A stretch of DNA of 41,569 nucleotides from Acidimicrobiales bacterium (GTDB lineage Bacteria; Actinomycetota; Acidimicrobiia; Acidimicrobiales; Poriferisodalaceae). Both the position numbers and the translations under genes were made by a program. The stretch lies in the NCBI GenBank assembly GCA_009843525.1, contig VYDH01000021.1:1-41569 (forward strand), in the 5' to 3' direction. The number at the start of each line of letters is the position of its first letter. Positions within the stretch are counted from its first letter, which is position 1. This document shows positions 16,070-26,357 of this stretch, piece after piece. The notes beneath the pieces are model-generated. The model was not told where the DNA came from, searched no databases, and saw only the letters and a program-made list of their open reading frames with translations.

Positions 16070-16897
16070 ATCGGAGCCGCGACGCAGGCCCACCAGCACG
16101 GCAATCAGCGCTGCGAGGCCGACCACAATGCTGGTCCACACGTTGATCCGCACGCCCCATAGCTCGTTGGCAGTGTCGATGCGCAGCAGCTCGATCCACA
16201 GCCGCCCAGCGGTGTAGCCGAGTACGTACACCGCGAACAGGTAGCCGGTGCGCAGCCGCGGGAGCACCCTGGGAGCTCCCCACACAAGCACAGCTGCCAA
16301 GCACAGATTCCACAGGGCCTCGTACGCAAACGTCGGGTGAAACGTGTCTTCGAGGCCGTAGCCGGCGACGCGGTGCGATTCGTCGATCTCGAGCCCCCAC
16401 GGCAAGTCCGTGGGCCGACCGTACAGCTCCTGGTTGAACCAATTCCCCAGCCGGCCGATGGCTTGGGCCACCGCGAGCGCGGGCGCCAGCGCGTCGAGCA
16501 TCGCGCCGGTGCTGTGCCCGCCACGGCGCAGCATCCACACCGCAACCAGCACGCCGACCGAGATGCCGCCCCAGATGCCCAGCCCGCCCTGCCAGATCTT
16601 CAGCGCGTCGCCGAGGTTGTCCCGGTAGCGATCGAAGTCGGTGATGACGTGATACAGCCGGGCACCGATCAGGCCGGCGGGAACCGCCCAGATCGCGATC
16701 GTCCCGACCAGATCGTTGGCGCGTGCCCGGTACGCATCGTCCCGGTGTGCGATCGCCCGACGCCAGCGGCGGGAGGTGATCCACAGCGCAATCAGCACCG
16801 ACATGGCGATGGCAACGCCATAGGCTCGAATGTCGAGCGGTCCGAGCGAGATGTAGCTCCTCGACGGGCTGGGAATCGACGCCAGGAGCCCGCTCAC
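15992..16897 (-). CDS. lgt: Prolipoprotein diacylglyceryl transferase (Lgt)
   Basis: A 301-residue polytopic membrane enzyme that transfers diacylglycerol from phosphatidylglycerol to the lipobox cysteine of prolipoproteins. It shows the family signature IGRLGNWFNQELYGRPTDLPWG (147-168), containing the conserved Arg, Asn and Gly. It also has GARLYHVITDFDRY (78-91) with the conserved His region, and an SPSRSYISLGPLDIRAYG start typical of Lgt. There are about seven hydrophobic segments. The C-terminus, after LAALIAVLVGLRRG, is antisense to the end of the LLM gene and may be an extension. Divergent from the mycothiol-dependent gene. Confidence 0.94.
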   Translation of the reverse strand: MSGLLASIPSPSRSYISLGPLDIRAYGVAIAMSVLIALWITSRRWRRAIAHRDDAYRARANDLVGTIAIWAVPAGLIGARLYHVITDFDRYRDNLGDALKIWQGGLGIWGGISVGVLVAVWMLRRGGHSTGAMLDALAPALAVAQAIGRLGNWFNQELYGRPTDLPWGLEIDESHRVAGYGLEDTFHPTFAYEALWNLCLAAVLVWGAPRVLPRLRTGYLFAVYVLGYTAGRLWIELLRIDTANELWGVRINVWTSIVVGLAALIAVLVGLRRGSDSVQQADQGLAGGGLLVEGAERRSGE

Positions 16898-16948
16898 GTC
16901 ATGGCTGCGGCCATTGGCTCGACCGGCAGGAGCAGGAGATCACAGGCC

Positions 16949-17686
16949 ATGAACGCCACAGGGTACGCAGAGTTGCGGGCTGCCGAAGGCGCGCGACTCA
17001 ACGAAATCGCCGCGGAGGCCGAACGCTCGCCGGACATGTGGGCCAGGCGCGTCCCCAGCTGCGGTGACTGGACCCTCGAAGCACTGATCGAGCACTGCGC
17101 CACGGTCTGGACATTCGTGCGCAGCAGCATCACTGCGGGAACGCGCGTCGATCCGGCCACCATCACGAGACCTCCCGGTTCCGTATCGCAGTGGCACGCG
17201 GACGCATTCGAATCACTCACCGGCCTCATGACCGGTCGAGCGCCGGACGCCGAAGCCTGGTCGTGGGACCCCGAACAACAGTCCATGAGCTTCTGGTGGC
17301 GACGCATGGCGCACGAGTCCACGATGCACCGGTGGGACGCTGAAGCCGCTCTTGGCATTACGCCGGCACCTATTGCACCCGAACTCGCTGTCGACGGTGT
17401 CAACGAGCTCTTCGATGTCTACGTGCGCCTGCGGCTACCGGACGGGTTCGCCGGAAACGGCGAGACCGTGCACCTGCACGCCACCGACGCTGACGGAGAA
17501 TGGGTCATCACCCGCACACCCGACGGGATGCAGGTGGAGCGTGCGCATGCGAAGTCCGACGTAGCTGCACGCGGCTCGGCGCAAAACCTCCTGCTGTTCG
17601 TGTGGGGCCGCATCGGCCCCGAACAACTCGAGACGTTCGGCCGAACCGACCTGCTGGACGAATGGCAGCGGGACGTGCGCTTCTGA
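16949..17686 (+). CDS. Maleylpyruvate isomerase-family mycothiol-dependent protein
   Basis: A 245-residue protein of the MDMPI/DinB-like family: an N-terminal four-helix bundle with VPSCGDWTLEALIEHCATVWTFV and the metal-site segment RRMAHESTMHRWDAEAALG (about 119-137), then a C-terminal domain with DGVNELFDVYVRLRLP. Family members use mycothiol, an actinobacterial thiol, and bind a divalent metal through His residues. The reaction here is unknown. I start at the ATG at 16949 because AGGAG sits about 10 bases upstream. An in-frame ATG at 16901 would add 16 residues with no family match. A strong hairpin follows the stop. Confidence 0.85.
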   Translation: MNATGYAELRAAEGARLNEIAAEAERSPDMWARRVPSCGDWTLEALIEHCATVWTFVRSSITAGTRVDPATITRPPGSVSQWHADAFESLTGLMTGRAPDAEAWSWDPEQQSMSFWWRRMAHESTMHRWDAEAALGITPAPIAPELAVDGVNELFDVYVRLRLPDGFAGNGETVHLHATDADGEWVITRTPDGMQVERAHAKSDVAARGSAQNLLLFVWGRIGPEQLETFGRTDLLDEWQRDVRF

Positions 17687-17698
17687 CCGAGTGCCCGC

Positions 17699-17723
17699 AG
17701 CGGAGGCGGCAAGCGCCTCCGCT
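17699..17723. terminator. Bidirectional hairpin terminator
   Basis: A 10-bp perfect stem, AGCGGAGGCG pairing with CGCCTCCGCT around a GCAAG loop, lies in the 44 bp between two convergent genes (stops at 17686 and 17731). There is no T-tract on either side, so termination may depend on the GC-rich stem alone. Confidence 0.7.
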
Positions 17724-17730
17724 CCCAGCG

Positions 17731-18717
17731 CTACAGGCGTGCGCCCTCATAGGCGGCGGCGCGGACGCCTCGCTCAGCCAGCTCGGCAAGCCAGGGCAAC
17801 GGGTCGTCGAGCATCCCCAGCCCCCACGCTCCGGTGGGCAGTTCGTCGGCCAGCGCCCAGCCGGCAGCGGTCGCTGCCACCGCAGCAGCGGCCGCACTGG
17901 GATGGTCGATCACGCCGAGCACGTCGGTGCAGTGGCGGCCGTCTCGCACGCCGCGCAGCTCCACCCGCACACCGCCCGGCCCGCCCTCGGGGTGGGGCGG
18001 CCGCAGCATCGGCAGCATGGCCGTGAGGCGATCGCGCCGCGTACCCGCTACACGGGCGGTCACCCGTTCGACATCGCTGAACGCCGGCACGAGCAACAGC
18101 GCATCCGCCAGCGCCGCCCGGTAGCAGTCGTGGGCGCCGAGCGGGTCGGGGAACCACACGAGCTCCCGACCCGATCCGCCGCGCCGGCGGCGCCATTGTC
18201 CGTCGCGCCAATCCACCGAGGTGCCGGTCCTGGCACGGTGCAGCTGGCGCTGGCATGCCGGACCTCCGGTGCCGACCCGGGCGATGTGCACCTCGGTGAC
18301 CACGTCGAATCTGGCCGCGCCGTGGCGCGCCAGCAGGCAGCTGTACCCCGGCGAGAAGCCCGCACCGACCACAACGGACCGCTTGGCGTTCATGGCTCGC
18401 TTGTTCATCTCGAGCAACTGCTCGACGTCGGCCACAGCACCCGACAGCGACACCACGTGCGAGTGGCGCTCAAGGGCCTTGCCGGCCAGCGCAGCGTGGC
18501 CCCCGCTCGGCAGGCTGAGCACCACCACGTCCGCTTCGGGCAAGGCACCGGGTTCCAGCACTTCCACGTCCACATCGAGCAACTGTGCAGCGAGGCCGCG
18601 CAGGCGAGCAGTGTGGCGCGATCCCAGCACGAGACGATCGACGTCGGGCCGTGAGGCCAGCTGCCGGGCGATTCGCTGCCCGACCGCGCCGGCGCCGATG
18701 ACTGCGACTGTGCTCAC
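17731..18717 (-). CDS. Saccharopine dehydrogenase-like NAD(P)-binding protein
   Basis: A 328-residue protein starting with a Rossmann motif, V-A-V-I-G-A-G-A-V-G-Q-R-I-A (4-17), followed by the LVLGSRHTARLRGLA and ADVVVLSLPSGGHAALAGKALE segments typical of saccharopine-dehydrogenase-like NAD(P) domains. GAGFSPGYSCLLARHGA near 117-133 matches the second conserved block. The C-terminal half is less typical and rich in Arg and Ala. The GTG start is at 18717. It is preceded on the same strand by a small membrane-protein ORF 25 bp upstream. A role in amino-acid or polyketide metabolism cannot be chosen from sequence. Confidence 0.8.
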   Translation of the reverse strand: MSTVAVIGAGAVGQRIARQLASRPDVDRLVLGSRHTARLRGLAAQLLDVDVEVLEPGALPEADVVVLSLPSGGHAALAGKALERHSHVVSLSGAVADVEQLLEMNKRAMNAKRSVVVGAGFSPGYSCLLARHGAARFDVVTEVHIARVGTGGPACQRQLHRARTGTSVDWRDGQWRRRRGGSGRELVWFPDPLGAHDCYRAALADALLLVPAFSDVERVTARVAGTRRDRLTAMLPMLRPPHPEGGPGGVRVELRGVRDGRHCTDVLGVIDHPSAAAAAVAATAAGWALADELPTGAWGLGMLDDPLPWLAELAERGVRAAAYEGARL

Positions 18718-18742
18718 GAGATTGGGCTCATGTGTTCAGCGA

Positions 18743-18880
18743 TCACCGCAGGTCGGGTCCGGCCAGCTCACGCCAGCTGCCTTCACGGCGAGGAAGGTCC
18801 TGCGACGAGCGCAGCCGTAGAACGACCGTGACCAATCCACCCACGACGACGGCGAGCAACGCCCGGCGAAGAAAGCTCAC
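18743..18880 (-). CDS. Small single-pass membrane protein (45 aa)
   Basis: A short minus-strand frame, GTG at 18880 to TGA at 18743, encodes a 45-residue protein: a basic start (SFLRR), one hydrophobic helix (ALLAVVVGGLVTVVL), then a charged tail (RLRSSQDLPRREGSWREL). The positive-inside pattern and the fit between tRNA-Ile and the saccharopine-dehydrogenase-like gene suggest it is real, but there is no strong ribosome site and I know no family. Confidence 0.5.
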   Translation of the reverse strand: MSFLRRALLAVVVGGLVTVVLRLRSSQDLPRREGSWRELAGPDLR

Positions 18881-18902
18881 TGCGCCCGACGCGGGTCCAT
18901 GT

Positions 18903-18977
<75 letters not shown>

Positions 18978-19008
18978 GCGGAGCCGCACACACTACAGCC
19001 AACTCGGC

Positions 19009-19740
19009 TTAGCGAGCGGGCGGCCGGCGCTCGTCTTCGAGCACGGTGACTCGGACGCCGCCGGTGAGATCGCTGATCAGGTTGAACATGATCGCCATCA
19101 CCACGTTGAAGGCCACGCCGACCGTGGCGACGATGAGCCCGATGATCCGGGCGCGCTGGAAGATCACCATGCCGTCGATGGTCCAGCTCTCATAGGAGCC
19201 GACTTCGGTGATGAACGATTCGACCTTGTCGACGAGACCTGAGCGCTGGGCCGCATTCCACAACAGCACACCAGCCGCCAGCACCGCGACATACAGGCAG
19301 GCGTACAGCAGCACCGACACTTTGAACACCGACCAAGGATCGATGTGACGCAGGATCCGATGCGTTCGCCGGACCCGGGCTCGACGCTGGCTCAGCCATG
19401 CCCAGCGCACCGCCGGGGATTCTTCAGACTGTGCTGGGGTCGAAGAGGGTGGGGCCATTGCTGGCTGGCCGACCGCGCCAGGAGACGGCGGAGTCTGGCC
19501 CGACGCCGCATGGGGCGGCACCATCTGACCCGGTGACAGAGCCTGATGCTGCGACGGGGGTATGGGGGGCGGCATGGATGCCGCGGGCGGCGGGTTCTGT
19601 GCGGCCGGCGTGCGGCCACGGCGACGACGGGCGCTGCTCGCTGGGGTAATGCCCAGCGCCTCGGCGAAGAGTTCGTCGGTGGGAGTCGGCCCGCCCGGCT
19701 CCGGCGACGGCGGCTCCCCGCCCGATGTCGCATCGGCCAC
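19009..19740 (-). CDS. DUF3566 membrane protein
   Basis: A 243-residue protein: a Pro/Gln-rich disordered N-terminus (about 1-125) and then the DUF3566 domain. The domain contains RILRHIDPWSVFKVSVLLYACLYVAVLAAGVLLW (first membrane helix) and RIIGLIVATVGVAFNVVMAIMFNLISDLTGGVRVTV (second helix), with the characteristic WSVFKVS and FNLISDLTGGVRVTV motifs. DUF3566 genes sit immediately downstream of gyrA in many actinobacteria; here the TadE-like gene lies between. The function is not established; the position suggests a cell-envelope role. Confidence 0.9.
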   Translation of the reverse strand: MADATSGGEPPSPEPGGPTPTDELFAEALGITPASSARRRRGRTPAAQNPPPAASMPPPIPPSQHQALSPGQMVPPHAASGQTPPSPGAVGQPAMAPPSSTPAQSEESPAVRWAWLSQRRARVRRTHRILRHIDPWSVFKVSVLLYACLYVAVLAAGVLLWNAAQRSGLVDKVESFITEVGSYESWTIDGMVIFQRARIIGLIVATVGVAFNVVMAIMFNLISDLTGGVRVTVLEDERRPPAR

Positions 19741-19757
19741 GCTTCGCAGTGTAGGAG

Positions 19758-20183
19758 TCAGCCCGCAGGACCCCCGGTCGCTGAGCCAGCCTGCGGCAAC
19801 GGTGCCGCAGCGGCAGCGGATGCCCGCTGGCCGTCGAGTTCCACGACAACTTCGACGTGCGCCGCGCCGTCGTCGACATGCACCTCGAAGCCCAGCAGCG
19901 CGCCGCCGGCATCGCGGACCGCGCTCTGGGCGGCAGCATCGTCGGGCATCACTCCATGCTGGATCGCTGCTGCATCAGCGGTTGCCAGCGTCACGAGCGC
20001 TGCTGCGTCCGCAGCGGCCTGGGCCCGCGAACTCGCCAGCGCGGCCTGACCCCAACGCGCCACCAAGCCGACGCTGAGCAGCAGTGCCAGAGCCAGTAAC
20101 GCCACCGGCAGCGCCGCCTGCCCGCCCTGATACCGTGTGCGCGTGGAGCCGGAGGGACTCGAACCCTCGGCGTAGGTTGTCAA
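19758..20183 (-). CDS. TadE/Flp-pilus-like small secreted or membrane protein
   Basis: The protein has an N-terminal hydrophobic helix typical of TadE-like proteins (GGQAALPVALLALALLLSVGLVARWGQ), followed by the segment SSRAQAAADAAALVTLATADAAA and an Ala-rich pilin-like C-terminus. This resembles the actinobacterial helicase/secretion-neighbourhood TadE-like group. The start is uncertain. The frame is open back to an ATG at 20276, but that stretch crosses the gyrA terminator hairpin and a tRNA-like sequence and is not protein-like, so I use the TTG at 20183 as a best guess. No other tad genes are nearby. Confidence 0.6.
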   Translation of the reverse strand: MTTYAEGSSPSGSTRTRYQGGQAALPVALLALALLLSVGLVARWGQAALASSRAQAAADAAALVTLATADAAAIQHGVMPDDAAAQSAVRDAGGALLGFEVHVDDGAAHVEVVVELDGQRASAAAAAPLPQAGSATGGPAG

Positions 20184-20215
20184 GTCCGGACGTCCTGGCA
20201 CCTGCCAGCGGCCCC
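20144..20215 (-). pseudogene. tRNA-like remnant (acceptor stem and T arm only)
   Basis: The minus strand has an intact T arm (GAGGG-TTCGAGT-CCCTC) and a seven-base-pair acceptor stem, GGGGCCG at the 5' end pairing with CGGCTCC at the 3' end, spanning 72 nt, the right size for a tRNA. The middle does not fold into D and anticodon arms: CTGGC-AGGT-GCCAG has a four-base loop, and no five-pair anticodon stem is found. It looks like a decayed or rearranged tRNA. A tmRNA acceptor domain is an alternative, but the span is too short. Confidence 0.45.
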
Positions 20216-20225
20216 ACAGAAACTC

Positions 20226-20263
20226 GACAGAGCCTCGGCCTCTTCGGAAGCCGGGGCTCTGTC
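20226..20263 (-). terminator. gyrA terminator hairpin with UUCG loop
   Basis: A long stem, GACAGAGCC(T)CGGC pairing with GCCG(G)GGCTCTGTC, is capped by a C-TTCG-G tetraloop and lies 22 bp after the gyrA stop on the minus strand. The sequence following it on the minus strand is GAGTTTCTG, a weak T-run. It should end the dnaA-to-gyrA transcripts. Confidence 0.8.
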
Positions 20264-20285
20264 TCGTCGTAGGCATCGGCCGAAG

Positions 20286-22823
20286 CTATGCCGTCGAGCT
20301 CACCTCGCCCGCAGGGTTTTCGCGGGGCTCGCTGCCGGAATTGTCGCTCTCTGGAATGTCCGGCAGCTCAACGAGAGCAATCGCCACGACCGCCTCGTGA
20401 TCGTCGAGCGACATCGCTCGCACGCCCGTTGCGACGCGACTCTGTTGGGAAATCTCCCTCACGGGCGTTCGGATGAGCACACCGCTGGAGGACACCAGCA
20501 GCACCTCATCGTCATCATCAACGAGACGAGCGCCCGCGACATGCGATGTGGCATCAGTCAGCTTCACAGCAATCACGCCCACTAGGCCGCGTCCCTTGCG
20601 TCCAAACTCCTCAGCGGCTGTCCGCTTGGCGGCACCGTTGCTCGTTACGACGAGCAGATCGCGAGTCTCGTTCGGATGGAGCACGTCGACAGCAGCCACG
20701 GCGTCGCCGTCGCGCAAGCGCATGGCTCGAACGCCGGCAGCCACGCGGCCCATAGATCGAACCGTGGTTTCTGAAAAGCGAACAGCCTGTCCCGCACGCG
20801 ACACGATCAGCACGTCGTCGTCACCTGAGGTCTCCAGGACCCGTACCAGTTCGTCTCCCTCGCGCAGGCTCAGCGCGATCAAGCCGTTCGAGCGGATGTT
20901 TTCGTAGTCACGCAGCGAAGTCTTCTTCGCTTGCCCGTTGCGGGTCACGAACATCAGGTATCGATCCGACGGGAATTCCCGCGCTTCCACCACGGCCTCT
21001 ACTCGTTCGTCAGCCGCGAGCTGCAGCAGGTTCACCAGCGCCGTACCCCGTGCGGTGCGGTTGGTCAACGGCACCTCGTACGCCTTCAACCGGTGTACGC
21101 GGCCGCGGTTGGTGAAACACAGCAGCCAGGCATGCGCGGTGGTCAGCAGCACCCGCACCACCACGTCGTCGTCCTTGAGCCGTGCGCCCTGTACGCCACG
21201 ACCGCCCCGTCCCTGCGTGCGGAACACGTCGGGCGACGTTGCCTTCACGTATCCCTCACGCGTCAGCGTCACCACCAATGGCTCGTCCTCGATGAGATCT
21301 TCCGCATCCATCTCGCCAGGGTCGGTGACGATCTCGGTGCGTCGTGGCGTCTGGTGCTCGTCGCGCAGCGCGCTCAGCTCATCGATGATGACCTGCCGCA
21401 GCCGGCCGTCGTCACCCAAGATGGCTTCCAGTTCGGCAATCGTCCGCGTCAGCTCATCCAGTTCGTCGCTCAGCCGTGTGCGCCCCAGCCGGGTCAGGCG
21501 GCTCAGCTGCATGTCGAGAATGTGATTGGCCTGTTCCGCGCTGAACGACATCGGCTCGTCGCAGAGCCTCGCCAGTGCCGCGGCGCGGTCGTCGCTGGCG
21601 CGGATCAGGGCAATGATCTCGTCGATCAGGTCGAGCGCACGCAGCAGGCCCTCCACGATGTGCGCTCTCGCCCTGGCTTCGTCCAGCCGGTGCTGGCTGC
21701 GCCGCGTCACCACCTCGATCTGGTGGTCGACATACGCGACCAAGGCATCCCTGAGATTGAGCGTGCGGGGCACCCCGTCGACCAGCGCCACCATGTTCAC
21801 GGCAAAGCTGGACTGCAGCGGCGTGTGCTTCCACAGGTTGTTGAGCACCACGTTCGCCGGCGCCGACGGTCGCAGCTCGATGACGAACCGCATCTCACCC
21901 CGTGCGGATTCGTTGCGCAGCGCAGTGACGCCCTCGATGACCTTGCGGTTCACCGCATCGGCGATCTTGCGCTCGATGTTCTCGATGGAGGTCTGGTACG
22001 GGATCTCGGTGACCACGATGCTCGGCCGCTTGCCGTTCTCGATGATCTCGGCTCGGGCCCGCAGCTTCACTGAGCCGCGCCCGGTTGCCATGGCTTCGCG
22101 GGCGCCGGACCGGCCGAGCATCCGCCCGCCAGTCGGGAAGTCGGGCCCGTGCACGAACTCCATCAATTCCTCAACGGAGGCCTCGGGATTCCCGATGAGG
22201 TGAATCGTGGCGTCGATGATCTCGCCGAGGTTGTGCGTGGGGATGTTGGTGGCCATGCCCACCGCGATGCCTTGGCTGCCATTGACGAGCAGGTTCGGGA
22301 ACCGCGACGGCATCACCATCGGTTCGGTGCGGGAGCCGTCGAAGTTCGCAGCGAAGTCCACCGTCTGCTCATCGATGCTCTCGGCCATGGTCATGGCCAG
22401 GTCGGTCAGGCGGCACTCGGTATAGCGGTAGGCAGCAGGCGGGTCCGACGGCGAGCCGAAGTTGCCATGCGGATCGATCAAGGTGTTGGCCAAGCTGAAC
22501 GACTGACCCATCCGCACGAGCGCGTCGTAGATCGATCCGTCGCCGTGAGGGTGGTAGTTGGCAATGACATCGCCGACCACCGTGGCGCATTTCTTGTGGG
22601 GCCGGTCCGGCCGCAGGCCGGTGTCGAACATCGACCACAGGATCCGGCGGTGCACCGGCTTCAGGCCGTCTCGCGCATCGGGCAGCGCCCGCGAGGTGAT
22701 GACCGACATGGCGTAGTCCAGAAACGACTGCTCCATCTCGGTCTGGATCTCGACGTCCACAATTCCGATGGCGCCGCCCTCGTCAGGCGAGCCAGGGCTG
22801 GTGTCGGGTTCGCCGTCGCTCAT
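20286..22823 (-). CDS. gyrA: DNA gyrase subunit A
   Basis: An 845-residue type IIA topoisomerase subunit that cuts and rejoins DNA. The catalytic tyrosine is Y134 in [10 protein letters not shown]. The quinolone-determining region is [27 protein letters not shown] (79-105), in which the residue matching E. coli S83 (M. tuberculosis A90) is glycine (G96), with S97 and D100 conserved. The GyrA box QGRGGRG and six beta-pinwheel repeats form the C-terminal domain. The frame is open further upstream into gyrB, but [17 protein letters not shown] at 22823 is the expected start, 34 bp after the gyrB stop. A strong terminator follows. Confidence 0.98.
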   Translation of the reverse strand: MSDGEPDTSPGSPDEGGAIGIVDVEIQTEMEQSFLDYAMSVITSRALPDARDGLKPVHRRILWSMFDTGLRPDRPHKKCATVVGDVIANYHPHGDGSIYDALVRMGQSFSLANTLIDPHGNFGSPSDPPAAYRYTECRLTDLAMTMAESIDEQTVDFAANFDGSRTEPMVMPSRFPNLLVNGSQGIAVGMATNIPTHNLGEIIDATIHLIGNPEASVEELMEFVHGPDFPTGGRMLGRSGAREAMATGRGSVKLRARAEIIENGKRPSIVVTEIPYQTSIENIERKIADAVNRKVIEGVTALRNESARGEMRFVIELRPSAPANVVLNNLWKHTPLQSSFAVNMVALVDGVPRTLNLRDALVAYVDHQIEVVTRRSQHRLDEARARAHIVEGLLRALDLIDEIIALIRASDDRAAALARLCDEPMSFSAEQANHILDMQLSRLTRLGRTRLSDELDELTRTIAELEAILGDDGRLRQVIIDELSALRDEHQTPRRTEIVTDPGEMDAEDLIEDEPLVVTLTREGYVKATSPDVFRTQGRGGRGVQGARLKDDDVVVRVLLTTAHAWLLCFTNRGRVHRLKAYEVPLTNRTARGTALVNLLQLAADERVEAVVEAREFPSDRYLMFVTRNGQAKKTSLRDYENIRSNGLIALSLREGDELVRVLETSGDDDVLIVSRAGQAVRFSETTVRSMGRVAAGVRAMRLRDGDAVAAVDVLHPNETRDLLVVTSNGAAKRTAAEEFGRKGRGLVGVIAVKLTDATSHVAGARLVDDDDEVLLVSSSGVLIRTPVREISQQSRVATGVRAMSLDDHEAVVAIALVELPDIPESDNSGSEPRENPAGEVSSTA

Positions 22824-22857
22824 GGCGCTTCCAGCCGGATCCGTCTGCCTGCCACGA

Positions 22858-24876
<2,019 letters not shown>

Positions 24877-24939
24877 CTACTGGACGGCGACCGATTCTCG
24901 GTGTAGAAGCAGCCGTTTCGGTATGAGCAAAACTGCAGG

Positions 24940-25278
24940 TCAGAGACGTTTTTTGTGCCCGGCGCCAGGATGGACGCGAAGGTGCAGCTCAGAGATCGTG
25001 GCGGCTCCCGATTTGGCGTTCATTGCGGCCAGAATCCGGCTGGAGTGATAACGCAATTCGGTCGCCCAGGCAGGATCGTCCACGACGACGGTGAGCCGGC
25101 CTGCTTCGAGCCTCTCGGGCTGCGAGTGCGCCGCGATGGCCTCGCCGACAGCCTCGGCCCAGCGCTCGTTGAGGTCGATCGCGCGGCCCCGTGAACCGAA
25201 TCCGGCCGTGACTGCTTTGAGCGAATCACTGATCGACCGCGGCTCTCGGCCGCCTGTTGCGCGACGGCGTTTCTTCAT
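24940..25278 (-). CDS. dciA: DciA-type DUF721 protein, replicative helicase loader
   Basis: A 112-residue basic protein with the DUF721/DciA pattern: DLNERWAEAVGEAIAAHSQPERLEAGRLTVVVDDPAWATELRYHSSRILAAMN. DciA is the helicase operator/loader in bacteria lacking DnaC or DnaI. The ATG overlaps the recF stop by four bases (25275-25278), a translationally coupled arrangement that is typical in actinobacteria between recF and gyrB. The C-terminus is short and basic (HKKRL). Confidence 0.9.
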   Translation of the reverse strand: MKKRRRATGGREPRSISDSLKAVTAGFGSRGRAIDLNERWAEAVGEAIAAHSQPERLEAGRLTVVVDDPAWATELRYHSSRILAAMNAKSGAATISELHLRVHPGAGHKKRL

Positions 25279-26357
25279 CCTGAGATCACCTCGCCGTCTT
25301 GGATGTGAACTTGGCTGTGCATTTCGATGCCGGGGGGCACGTGGCCGGTGGCCGAGGTCACGATCGTCTGTGCGACAGGCAGGCAGCCGACGAGACGTTG
25401 GGCCCGTCCCTCGTCGAGTTCAGAGAACACATCGTCCAGCAGCACAATCGGCTCGATCCCGCTGATCTGCGACGTGTACCGGTGCTGGGCCAGGCGCAGC
25501 GCCAAGGCAATGCTGCGCTGTTCCCCTTGTGAAGCGTGAGTGCGCGCCGGCAGGCCGTCCAGGCAGATCGTCATGTCATCCCGGTGCGGGCCCATGGCGG
25601 TGGTGCCGCGTCGCAGGTCGTCCGGGCGTGCTTGCGCCAGCGCGGTCGCGAGGCCGCTCTCACGCCACTCGGCCGCATAGGAGAGTCTCAGACTCGCATC
25701 GCATCCGGCGAGCTGGCAATACGCGTCCTGAGCCGGAGACACCAACGCCGTGCACAAGGCGTCGCGCCGGTGTGCGATGGCTTCTCCGACTTCCGCGAGC
25801 TGTGCATCCCAGACATCGAGCGTTGCCAGAGCCTCGGCGTCAGGGCGGTGAGCGGCCTGCTTCAGAAGGTTGTTGCGCTGCCGCAGCACTCGCTCGAAAT
25901 CGCGCCGCGTGGTCCGGTACTCACGATCAATGCTCGTCAGCACATTGTCGAGCAGCTCGCGACGCACCGACGGTCCACCCGCCGCGATCGACAGGTCAGC
26001 CGGACAGAACACCACCGCGCTGACCACTTCGGCGAGGTCGCGCAGTGATCGGACTCGCTGTCCATTCACCTGCGCCCGAGATCGGCCGGCCGCCGCGATC
26101 TCTATCTCCACCAGGTGCGTGCGACGCGCTCGCCGAATCTCAGCACGCACGAAAGCCCGATCGCAGCCAGCGCGCACGAGTGTCTCCGCACTCGCCCCGC
26201 GGAACGAACCAGAGCCATCGAGCAACGCGACGGCTTCCAGCAGGTTGGTCTTGCCATGTCCGTTGGGCCCGACCACGAGCGTCCGCTCTGCGTCGAGCGA
26301 CAGTTTCGTGGACCGGTGATTCCGGAAATTTTCGATGCTCAGCCAGGCAATGATCAC
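25275..26357 (-). CDS. recF: RecF recombination and repair ATPase
   Basis: A 360-residue SMC-like ABC ATPase that loads RecA at single-strand gaps. Walker A is V-G-P-N-G-H-G-K-T-N (28-37 region, after ERTLV). The signature region THASQGEQRSIALALRLAQ is near 278-297, and Walker B PIVLLDDVFSELDEGRAQRLV is near 304-324. The start ATG overlaps the dnaN stop by four bases (26354-26357), and its own stop overlaps the dciA start. It belongs to the conserved dnaA-dnaN-recF-dciA-gyrB-gyrA set. Confidence 0.97.
   Translation of the reverse strand: MIIAWLSIENFRNHRSTKLSLDAERTLVVGPNGHGKTNLLEAVALLDGSGSFRGASAETLVRAGCDRAFVRAEIRRARRTHLVEIEIAAAGRSRAQVNGQRVRSLRDLAEVVSAVVFCPADLSIAAGGPSVRRELLDNVLTSIDREYRTTRRDFERVLRQRNNLLKQAAHRPDAEALATLDVWDAQLAEVGEAIAHRRDALCTALVSPAQDAYCQLAGCDASLRLSYAAEWRESGLATALAQARPDDLRRGTTAMGPHRDDMTICLDGLPARTHASQGEQRSIALALRLAQHRYTSQISGIEPIVLLDDVFSELDEGRAQRLVGCLPVAQTIVTSATGHVPPGIEMHSQVHIQDGEVISG

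Noticed and set aside
20144..20215. Selenocysteine tRNA (selC) or tmRNA
   Set aside because: selC needs a longer variable arm, an eight-pair acceptor and a TCA anticodon; tmRNA spans several hundred bases. Neither fits this 72-nt element.
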